A model generated the notes under the pieces. It was given only the letters and a program-made list of their open reading frames with translations. It was not told where the DNA came from and did not search any database. Position numbers and translations under genes: made by a program. A stretch of DNA of 14,717 bases, taken from assembly GCA_028691155.1 (NCBI GenBank), contig JAQUZV010000022.1, positions 1 through 14,717 on the forward strand. Direction: 5' to 3'. Each line of letters begins with the position of its first letter. Position 1 is the stretch's first letter. Positions 7,224-13,669 of the stretch are shown here, one piece after another. The stretch comes from Victivallales bacterium. GTDB taxonomy: Bacteria; Verrucomicrobiota; Lentisphaeria; Victivallales; SZUA-371.

Positions 7224-7862
7224 ATGAATGTGAGCAAATTTATTCTTTTTGGCGTGGTAGCCGGGCTTTTAACTTTTTCATCCGGGTGCAGTTGGTTCAA
7301 GTCCTCCGAAGACATTGACCCATCCATTCCCGGTGTGGTTCCCGGCCCCGAAGCCAATCCCGGAAATTTCACTTCCGGTCCCATTTCCGGCGGCCCCGGC
7401 GGCAATACCGCCGACCTCAACCAATTCAGTGGCCAGACGGAACAGCTCTCTCCGACGCCGCTTCAGGACGGCGGCGGGGAAAGTTTTGCCGGCGGCCCCG
7501 GCGACTGGCCGTTGATTCCCGGACTGGATTTCCCGACCATTTATTTTGCTTATGATCAGGAAAGCATCGCCGCCAGCGAACGCCCCAAACTGGAACAGAC
7601 CGCCGATTACCTGAATAAAAACACCTCCGTCGGCCTGGTGGTCGAAGGCAACTGCGACGAACGCGGCAGTGCGGAATACAATCGCGCCCTCGGCGAACGT
7701 CGGGCGCTGGCGATCAAACAGTATTTGACCGGTCTCGGCGTGGCGGAAAACCGCATCAAAACCATCAGCTACGGGGAAGAACGCCCGGCCGATGCCAGCC
7801 ACACGCCCGAAGCTTACGCCAAAAATCGCCGCGGCGAGCTTCACGGCGCGCAAATACGGTAG
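7224..7862 (+). CDS. pal: Peptidoglycan-associated lipoprotein Pal (OmpA-family C-terminal domain)
   Basis: 212 residues. The N-terminal signal peptide (FILFGVVAGLLTFSSGC) ends at a lipidation cysteine, Cys22. The lipobox is weak, with Ser at -3 where Leu is usual. Residues 23-105 form a Gly/Pro-rich linker. The OmpA domain (about 106-207) has IYFAYDQESIAASERPKLE, NCDERGSAEYNRALGERRA and SYGEERPA...KNRR, which are the hallmarks of Pal; the Asp and Arg of the peptidoglycan-binding site are present. It anchors the outer membrane to peptidoglycan and in other bacteria works with TolB and TolA. No tol gene is nearby. The ATG at 7224, with AAAGG at 7211-7215, is preferred to the GTG at 7215. A terminator follows, so it is monocistronic. 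A Pal paralogue, rather than the Tol-Pal partner itself, is possible. Confidence 0.88.
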   Translation: MNVSKFILFGVVAGLLTFSSGCSWFKSSEDIDPSIPGVVPGPEANPGNFTSGPISGGPGGNTADLNQFSGQTEQLSPTPLQDGGGESFAGGPGDWPLIPGLDFPTIYFAYDQESIAASERPKLEQTADYLNKNTSVGLVVEGNCDERGSAEYNRALGERRALAIKQYLTGLGVAENRIKTISYGEERPADASHTPEAYAKNRRGELHGAQIR

Positions 7863-7888
7863 GATTGAGATTTTTCCATATTGTTTGG

Positions 7889-7924
7889 CCCCGAAGCGAA
7901 ATGGTCGTTTCGGGGTTTTTCTTT
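7889..7924 (+). terminator. Rho-independent terminator of pal
   Basis: CCCCGAAGCGA (7889-7899) pairs with TCGTTTCGGGG (7905-7915), apart from one weak pair in the middle, with loop AATGG, then TTTTTCTTT. It lies 27 bases after the pal stop. Confidence 0.9.
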
Positions 7925-8027
7925 GTCCCCGTCCGAGACGGTGGCATCGTGGCCGTCGACGCGGAAACGAAATAAACCACGATCCGGCAATAAATCGGCA
8001 AAATATGACCGGAATGCGTCAAATAAT

Positions 8028-8056
8028 TTGCTTTCCCAGCGCTTTCGTGTTATTCT
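8028..8056 (+). promoter_or_regulatory. Predicted promoter of the GH78-like gene
   Basis: TTGCTT (8028-8033) and TATTCT (8051-8056) are separated by 17 bases and lie 29 bases before the ATG at 8085. The match is moderate. The rest of the 7925-8027 gap holds only a short CCGTC/GACGG inverted repeat. Confidence 0.4.
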
Positions 8057-8084
8057 TACTCTATAAAAGCAAAGGGTGCGGCAT

Positions 8085-10832
8085 ATGGGAAACACAGCTT
8101 TACCGGAAAATATCACCGCCAAATGGATTTGGGACAGTTCGCTGCTCGATCTGGAAGACAGTTATCTTTTCGCCCGTAAATGTTTTACCCTGAACCAAAG
8201 CAGTGTCGACGCCGATTTCTGGATCAGCGCCAACCACTCCTACCAACTCTTCGTCAACGGGCGCTTTGTCGGCAGCGGCCCGTCTCCGGCACCGCAAGGC
8301 ATTGCTTACGCCGACTATTACAATTTGTCGTTCTATATGGTTACCGGAGTAAATGTCATTGCCATTGTCGCCCATCACACCAATTTCGACACCTATTGCG
8401 ATCATCGCAAAGCACCAGGGCTCTGGTGCCAGCTCAATATCAACGGAGAACCGGCGGCGGCCTCCGGGGCGGACTGGAAAATATTCCCCGGTCAATGCTA
8501 TCAGCAGGCCCGGCCGCGCCGGGGCAAATTTCTGGAATTCGTGGAAATATGCGATTTGAACCATTATCCCCGCGGCTGGCGGGCCGACAATTATTTCGAC
8601 CACGGCTGGTCGTTCTGCGAACACTCCGTTCCGGTAGACGAATTTCCCTGCCGTCTCGAAGCCTTGCCGTTCGACGCCCCCGAATTCGAAGAACTGACGC
8701 AACCGTGGAACATGAGATCCCGCGGCGCCATCAATCCGATGGCGATGCTGGTTCAGGTTCATTTTGAAGACGTCATCGCCGGTGGCGGCACCTATGCGGC
8801 CCGCGCCCACCTCCACACCGAAGCCGAGTGCCGACTGGAAGCCAAACTGTACAGTGACGACCCCAGCCGGGTTTTGGTCAACGGCCGGCAGCTCTGCCGC
8901 TTTGAAGCGACGAGGGAGGCCAATGCCGCCGTTTTCACGATCGATTTTCAGGCCGGTTGGAACGAAATCATCGTGGTGCAGGAGGTTCGCCCGGCCGGAA
9001 TGGGGGCGTTGCTATCTTTTACCGGCGTCCGGAAAGGAGCCATGCATTTTCACGAAACCGCCGACATCGCCGCCGCGGACGGCTGGCGTGTTTACGGCCC
9101 GTTGCGCAAACCCTTTGCGGAAATCACCGCCGCACTGAACGAAGATCGTGCTTTTTGCGGGGTCTGCCGCAATGACAGCGCCATGATCAGCGATGCCCAG
9201 GCCTATCTCGACAGCTGCACTATTCTCCCCCAACCGACCGTACAGCAGATCGGAGGAGAAACCGCGCTCGGTTATTGTGAATACGCCGTTTTCGACATGG
9301 GCCATCTGCGTTACGGTTTCCCCGGTATCTCTTTCCGGGCTCAGATGGGAGACGTGGTCGACATCTGTTACGGAGAAACGCTGAACAACCTGAAACTGCC
9401 GGTCAACAACCATCAGGCCCGCAGCGTGGATACGCTGTATCTGCGCGGCGGCGATGTCAACTGGATGAAATATGAACCGTGCTGTTTCCGGTATATCATG
9501 ATTGCCACCCGCCGTTGTGTGGACAAGGTCACGGTCAAGGGACTGTTCGTCGTCGATTATTCGAAGAACTACCGCAAGGACTCGTTCTTCAACTGTTCCG
9601 ATGAAGAACTGAACAATATCTGGGATATCAGTCGTTACCTTTCGCTGCTGGCGGCCAAGAGTTATTTCATCGGGACGCCGTTTCACCGCAAAGCGCAATA
9701 TCTGGGCGACACCTGTATCATGTCGCGCAATTCGTATTACCTGTTCAGCGATTACAATCTGGCCCGCAAGGCATTGCGTGAATATGCGCTGTCCCAGTAT
9801 GAAGACGGATCCCTGCCGACTTCGCCCTTCGGTGTCGTCACCCAAAACGACATCGATCAGATGCTGATGTTTCCGTTGTGGATTCAGGAATATTTCAAAT
9901 TCAGCGGCGACCGCAAGTTCATCGAAAAGATCATGCCCTATATCGAACGGCTCAATCGTTTCATCGAGAAAAATGCCGCGCCGGACAGCAGTCTGCTCGA
10001 GGAATTCGAACCCTGGAAAAATATTTCCTTCTTCCGCAAGGAACAAATCGACAAGCGCGGCATGGTTACCGCCCTGAATGCGCTCTATTGCCGGGCGCTG
10101 TTTTCCACCGCCGAACTCTATCACCATCTGGGCGATCAGCCCAAGGCCGAAGACACCCGTTACCAGGCGGCCAGAATTGCGGCCAAGGTCCGAAAACTTA
10201 CCTACAATCAGGAAACCGGGCTCTATGCCGACTGTTATGCCGACGGCAAACCATCGGATCGCTGTTCACTGTTTTCCAATATTGCCGCGCTTTATTCCGG
10301 GATTGCTCTGCCGGAACAGGCCGATACCATTCTGGAACATTTCTTCGGCCACGAGGAACCGTTCGCCGAACTGGCGCCGGATCGGGTCGGCATCATCTGT
10401 CAGATGTTCGTGCTCGATACGCTGTATGCCTACGGTCGTTCGCAGTTGGCACTGGACTACCTGCGCTTCTGCCACCGGAGCATTGCCGGAGACAAACCGA
10501 TCACGCCGGGAGCGGCGCTGGACCGCACCGTTCCCTGCAGTTCCTATCTGATTCAGGAACTGGCCGGCATCCGGCTGGCCAAACCGGGGTTTTCCACCAT
10601 CTATTTTCATCCGGCCGTCAGCGCCGTCAAGGCCGCCAAGGTGGCACTGCCGACCGCCTACGGTCGAATCAAGCTGGACTGGAGAATCGATGACGCCGGT
10701 AATTTGCGGGCCAAGATCGACGCCAATTATCCTCTGGAAGTGGTACCGGAGATTCCGGAAGAGATTCAAAGTACTCTGATGTTGGGTAAATCGGTGGTCG
10801 TGCTCGACCCCAACAGTGCCGACAACCCATAA
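8085..10832 (+). CDS. GH78 alpha-L-rhamnosidase-like protein with altered catalytic motifs, probably cytoplasmic
   Basis: 915 residues with the order of domains of family 78. An N-terminal sugar-binding sandwich (about 10-135) has KWIWDSSLLDLEDSYLFARK and SYQLFVNGRFVGSGP. A second sandwich spans about 220-325. A beta domain at about 400-490 holds GFPGISFRAQMGDVVDICYGE. The (alpha/alpha)6 barrel (about 500-840) is followed by a C-terminal beta domain (GFSTIYFHPAVSAVK). The known catalytic loop of the family, roughly DCPHRERLGWGGD, is here GTPFHRKAQYLGD (530-542): the general-acid Glu aligns with Arg535 and the leading Asp with Gly530. The base region, usually GATTxWE, reads GAALDR (809-814). 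The protein may therefore act on another substrate, use other residues, or bind sugar without cleaving it. No signal peptide is present. ATG 8085, with AAAGGG at 8071-8076, is chosen over GTG 8076. Stands alone as a transcription unit. Confidence 0.75.
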   Translation: MGNTALPENITAKWIWDSSLLDLEDSYLFARKCFTLNQSSVDADFWISANHSYQLFVNGRFVGSGPSPAPQGIAYADYYNLSFYMVTGVNVIAIVAHHTNFDTYCDHRKAPGLWCQLNINGEPAAASGADWKIFPGQCYQQARPRRGKFLEFVEICDLNHYPRGWRADNYFDHGWSFCEHSVPVDEFPCRLEALPFDAPEFEELTQPWNMRSRGAINPMAMLVQVHFEDVIAGGGTYAARAHLHTEAECRLEAKLYSDDPSRVLVNGRQLCRFEATREANAAVFTIDFQAGWNEIIVVQEVRPAGMGALLSFTGVRKGAMHFHETADIAAADGWRVYGPLRKPFAEITAALNEDRAFCGVCRNDSAMISDAQAYLDSCTILPQPTVQQIGGETALGYCEYAVFDMGHLRYGFPGISFRAQMGDVVDICYGETLNNLKLPVNNHQARSVDTLYLRGGDVNWMKYEPCCFRYIMIATRRCVDKVTVKGLFVVDYSKNYRKDSFFNCSDEELNNIWDISRYLSLLAAKSYFIGTPFHRKAQYLGDTCIMSRNSYYLFSDYNLARKALREYALSQYEDGSLPTSPFGVVTQNDIDQMLMFPLWIQEYFKFSGDRKFIEKIMPYIERLNRFIEKNAAPDSSLLEEFEPWKNISFFRKEQIDKRGMVTALNALYCRALFSTAELYHHLGDQPKAEDTRYQAARIAAKVRKLTYNQETGLYADCYADGKPSDRCSLFSNIAALYSGIALPEQADTILEHFFGHEEPFAELAPDRVGIICQMFVLDTLYAYGRSQLALDYLRFCHRSIAGDKPITPGAALDRTVPCSSYLIQELAGIRLAKPGFSTIYFHPAVSAVKAAKVALPTAYGRIKLDWRIDDAGNLRAKIDANYPLEVVPEIPEEIQSTLMLGKSVVVLDPNSADNP

Positions 10833-10975
10833 CCCCGAACCGGGGGGAAAAATACCTTGCCGGATAATCCGGAGAGGGAGGATGTTTTCCTCCGATGCCT
10901 CAGGAGCAGTCCCGGAAGAAAGGCGGTACGATTGCCCCCGCCGAGGGATTTTTTCGGCTTTTACGGCCGAAAGTC
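10833..10975. repeat. Intergenic region with four small inverted repeats
   Basis: After the GH78-like stop come CCCCG-AAC-CGGGG (10833-10845), CCGGAT-A-ATCCGG (10860-10872), GGAGGA-TGTTT-TCCTCC (10877-10893) and TTTCGGC-TTTTACG-GCCGAAA (10952-10972). None has a T run on its 3' side that would make a standard terminator. A GCCGA at 10940-10944 could pair with the TCGGC of the last hairpin and compete with it. The region may end or process the upstream transcript, or hold operators for the cimA promoter directly after it. Confidence 0.45.
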
Positions 10976-11004
10976 TTGTATTGCCGTTATTTGTCCTCTA
11001 TATT
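10976..11004 (+). promoter_or_regulatory. Predicted promoter of cimA
   Basis: TTGTAT (10976-10981) and TATATT (10999-11004) are separated by 17 bases. The -10 is identical to that of ilvE. The start would be near 11011, which leaves a leader of about 208 bases before cimA. Confidence 0.55.
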
Positions 11005-11042
11005 AAATAATATTTTACGGAAATGAAAAGACCACTGAGTTT

Positions 11043-11153
11043 ATGAGCTGGTTTCGTTACATATATCATTTGCATGCCACAATCATTACGATGGGCATTA
11101 TTCACGGGGCTTTCAGGGTTGCAGTTGAGAGCTCCGGGATTTCTGTGCGCTGA
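11043..11153 (+). CDS. Possible Ile-rich 36-residue leader peptide upstream of cimA
   Basis: Between the predicted promoter and cimA lies a 7-codon frame (11023-11046, MKRPLSL) whose TGA overlaps an ATG at 11043. That ATG opens a 36-codon frame ending at the TGA at 11151-11153. The peptide has ten branched-chain residues, including six isoleucines with two Ile-Ile pairs (ATIITMGIIHG). This is the composition expected of an attenuation leader for an isoleucine gene. No strong ribosome site precedes the 36-codon frame, so translation would depend on coupling to the 7-codon frame. No clear terminator/antiterminator pair is visible between 11154 and 11218; a TTGCAG/CTGCAA inverted repeat (about 33-base loop) is the only pairing noticed. 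The call is tentative. Confidence 0.3.
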   Translation: MSWFRYIYHLHATIITMGIIHGAFRVAVESSGISVR

Positions 11154-11218
11154 ATTCTGCAATCTCGCCATACCTCGCTGTTTCCGTAATTAAAATCACT
11201 GGCTCGGGAAAATTGAAC

Positions 11219-12772
11219 ATGGACGATTGTAATATGAACAAAGTCGACAGATTTGTCGAAATAATGGATACCACACTGCGCGACGGGGAACAGACCCCCG
11301 GCGTCGCCTATACGCCGAATGAAAAGATGCAGTTGGCCGCACTGCTGCTGGAAAAGCTGCACGTGGACCGCCTGGAAATCGCCTCCGCCCGCGTTTCCGC
11401 CGGAGAGCAGGAGGGCGTCGGCAGAATCACCTCCTGGGCGGAAAAAAAGGGATACGGCAACCGGATTGAAATCCTGGGTTTTGTCGACAACCATCGCTCG
11501 GTGGACTGGATTACGGCCGCCGGCGGCAAAGTCATCAATCTGCTGTGCAAGGGTTCGGAACGGCATTGCCGGGTTCAGTTGAACAAAAGCCCGGAAGAAC
11601 ATTTTGCCCAGGTCGGCGCGGAAATCACCTATGCGGTCGGCCGGGGACTGAAAGTCAATGTCTATCTGGAAGACTGGTCCAACGGCATGAAGGACAGTCT
11701 CCCCTACATCCTGTCCCTCGTTCAGGAATTGCAGCAATACCCGGTACAGCGGATCATGTTGCCGGATACGCTGGGCATCCTCAATCCGGATACCACCACC
11801 CGTTATTTTCAATGGATGCGTCATGCCTTTCCCACGCTCCGGTTCGATTTCCACGGTCATAACGACTATGGTCTGGTTACGGCCAACTCTCTGGCGGCGG
11901 TATTGGCCGGCGCCAACGGCATCCATACCACGGTCAACGGCCTGGGAGAACGTGCCGGCAACCAGAACTTATTCGAGATCGTCGCCGCCATCAACGATAT
12001 GAGCGACCGGAAAGTGCGGGCCCGGGAGAACCAGTTCGAGCACGTCTCACGAACCGTGCAGATGCTGTCCGGCAAACGGGTGGCGGCCAATGCCCCGATC
12101 ATCGGCAACGACGTTTTCACCCAAACCTGCGGGGTCCATGCCGACGGCGACAAAAAAGGCGATCTTTATGCCAATCCGTTGCTGCCGGAACGTTTCAGCC
12201 GCAAGCGCCGCTATGCGCTGGGAAAACTCAGCGGCAAAGCCTCGATCGATAAGAATCTGGAAGAAATGGGCCTGGAACTGGAACCGAAATTGCGTGACCG
12301 GGTGTTGCAGGAGGTGATCCGGCTGGGCGACAAGAAAAAGAATATCACCCCGGAAGATCTGCCGTTTATCATTGCCGACATTGTCCGGGCTCCCGGCGAC
12401 ATGATGGTACGGGTCAAAGACTATCGCATCGTCAACAATCGCGGCGAAGAGCCTTCGGCCAAAGTGACGCTGGAAATCAACGGCGGAGATTATGTGGGAG
12501 AATCCTGCGGCGACGGCGGTTACGACGCCTTTGTCAAGGCCTCCCGAAAAATCATGAAAGAGCTGGGCTACAAAACCCCCAAACTGCTGGATTACGAAGT
12601 CCGGATCCCGCCCGGCGGCAAGACCGATGCCCTGGTGGAGACCACCATCACCTGGGAAACCGATGCGTCCAGACCGCTGGTGACGATCGGGATCGACTGC
12701 GACCAGTTGGTCGCCGCCATCGAATCGACGGTAAAAATGCTCAACTACGTGGTTCGCCACCAGCCCCAATAA
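11219..12772 (+). CDS. cimA: (R)-citramalate synthase, Leptospira type
   Basis: 517 residues. It condenses pyruvate with acetyl-CoA to (R)-citramalate, the first step of isoleucine synthesis independent of threonine. The TIM-barrel starts at EIMDTTLRDGEQTPG (metal and substrate residues Arg21, Asp22); His212 and His214 in FHGHND bind the divalent metal. The sequence follows Leptospira CimA closely at ASARVSAGE, EILGFVD, NLLCKGS, VYLEDWSNG, VHADGDKKG, LYANP and YEVRIPPGGKTDALVET. The Leu, Leu and Tyr that shape the small pyruvate pocket there are present in EILGF, NLLCKG and VYLED. The C-terminal regulatory domain (about 405-517) would bind the feedback inhibitor, isoleucine in Leptospira. ATG 11219 is chosen, with a weak GGGAAA before it; ATG 11234 is possible. 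2-Isopropylmalate synthase is the alternative, but the pocket argues for citramalate. Confidence 0.85.
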   Translation: MDDCNMNKVDRFVEIMDTTLRDGEQTPGVAYTPNEKMQLAALLLEKLHVDRLEIASARVSAGEQEGVGRITSWAEKKGYGNRIEILGFVDNHRSVDWITAAGGKVINLLCKGSERHCRVQLNKSPEEHFAQVGAEITYAVGRGLKVNVYLEDWSNGMKDSLPYILSLVQELQQYPVQRIMLPDTLGILNPDTTTRYFQWMRHAFPTLRFDFHGHNDYGLVTANSLAAVLAGANGIHTTVNGLGERAGNQNLFEIVAAINDMSDRKVRARENQFEHVSRTVQMLSGKRVAANAPIIGNDVFTQTCGVHADGDKKGDLYANPLLPERFSRKRRYALGKLSGKASIDKNLEEMGLELEPKLRDRVLQEVIRLGDKKKNITPEDLPFIIADIVRAPGDMMVRVKDYRIVNNRGEEPSAKVTLEINGGDYVGESCGDGGYDAFVKASRKIMKELGYKTPKLLDYEVRIPPGGKTDALVETTITWETDASRPLVTIGIDCDQLVAAIESTVKMLNYVVRHQPQ

Positions 12773-12797
12773 CCCCAACGGCCATTGCCGTTGCCCG

Positions 12798-12834
12798 GGC
12801 CGGTCGGGAAGCGCTTATTCCCGGTCGGCCTTTT
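12798..12834 (+). terminator. Rho-independent terminator of cimA, overlapping the end of mutM
   Basis: A 13-pair stem (12798-12810 with 12818-12830, two G-U pairs, 7-base loop) is followed by TTTT (12831-12834). The 3' arm and T run lie inside the mutM coding end, whose stop is at 12815-12817. A second hairpin without a T run, CAACGGC-CATT-GCCGTTG, sits at 12776-12793. Confidence 0.7.
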
Positions 12835-13651
12835 GACATTTGGAACAGTAAAAGGAACCGCGGCCGCCGATCACCACCCGCCGGATCGGCGTGCCGCAAT
12901 GCGGACACGGTTCGCCGTCCTTGCCGTAAATATGCAGTTGCTGCACAAATTTACCTTCCGATCCGTCCACGCCTTTGAAGTCGGAAATGGTGGTGCCCCC
13001 GGCAGTAATGGCACGCTGCAAGGTATCGCGAACATTATCCACCAGCAACCGGCATTGCTCCAGGGTAATCCGGCCGGCCGGAGTCAACGGATTGATTCCG
13101 CTCAGAAATAGACTTTCATTGGCATAAATATTGCCGATGCCGACGACAATGGCATTGTCCATCAATGCGGTTTTGACCCTGGTTCGGCGTCCGGCAAAAG
13201 CCTTCGCCAGATATTCCGGCGTAAAGGCGGTGGACAGCGGTTCGGGGCCCAGTCCGGCCAATAAGGCCGGTTCGGCACCGGGCGCCTCCAGGCGGCAGGG
13301 TTGAATAAAACCGAAACGGCGCGGATCGTCAAAACGGAAAGTATCGCCGTTTTCCAGGTAAAAAACCACATGTTCATGCTTCAGACGCGGCGTTTCCGCC
13401 GGGACAATGCGAACCGTCCCGGTCATCCCCAGATGCAGCACCAAAGCCCGGCACCCGGCCAGTTCGATGATCAGATAACGGGCGCGACGGCGCACCGAGA
13501 TGATTGTATCGTGCAGCAACGCGGCATCGTGCAACGGTTCGAGACGGTAGCGCAACGCCGGGACGAACGTTTCAATCCGGACGAACTCATGTCCGGGCAG
13601 ACGCGCCTCCAAGGCACGTTTTACGGTTTCCACCTCCGGCAGTTCCGGCAT
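12815..13651 (-). CDS. mutM: Formamidopyrimidine-DNA glycosylase (Fpg/MutM)
   Basis: 278 residues; E. coli Fpg has 269. It removes 8-oxoguanine and formamidopyrimidines from DNA and cuts the abasic site by beta,delta-elimination. The start MPELPEVETV carries the catalytic Pro (N-terminus after Met removal) and Glu. DPRRFGF, GIGNIYANESLF and a C-terminal zinc finger CPHC...CSKC with GRGSFYC between the cysteine pairs are all intact. One odd point: the segment SVRRRARYLIIEL has Arg58 where E. coli has the conserved catalytic Lys57 (SVQRRAKYL). The ATG has a perfect GGAGG 8 bases upstream. It lies 18 bases after the dGTPase gene and is probably cotranscribed with it. Convergent with cimA. Confidence 0.95.
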   Translation of the reverse strand: MPELPEVETVKRALEARLPGHEFVRIETFVPALRYRLEPLHDAALLHDTIISVRRRARYLIIELAGCRALVLHLGMTGTVRIVPAETPRLKHEHVVFYLENGDTFRFDDPRRFGFIQPCRLEAPGAEPALLAGLGPEPLSTAFTPEYLAKAFAGRRTRVKTALMDNAIVVGIGNIYANESLFLSGINPLTPAGRITLEQCRLLVDNVRDTLQRAITAGGTTISDFKGVDGSEGKFVQQLHIYGKDGEPCPHCGTPIRRVVIGGRGSFYCSKCQKADRE

Positions 13652-13669
13652 GACAACTTCCTCCAGCTG

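Noticed and set aside
9012..10127. Minus-strand frame of 371 codons inside the GH78-like gene
   Set aside because: Antisense shadow; all recognisable domain motifs are on the plus strand.
10833..10847. CCCCG-AAC-CGGGG hairpin right after the GH78-like stop as a terminator
   Set aside because: The stem is only five pairs and is followed by GGAAAAA rather than a T run, so it is not a convincing intrinsic terminator on either strand.
11102..11926. Minus-strand frame of 274 codons over the start of cimA
   Set aside because: Antisense to conserved citramalate synthase motifs and without a recognisable product.
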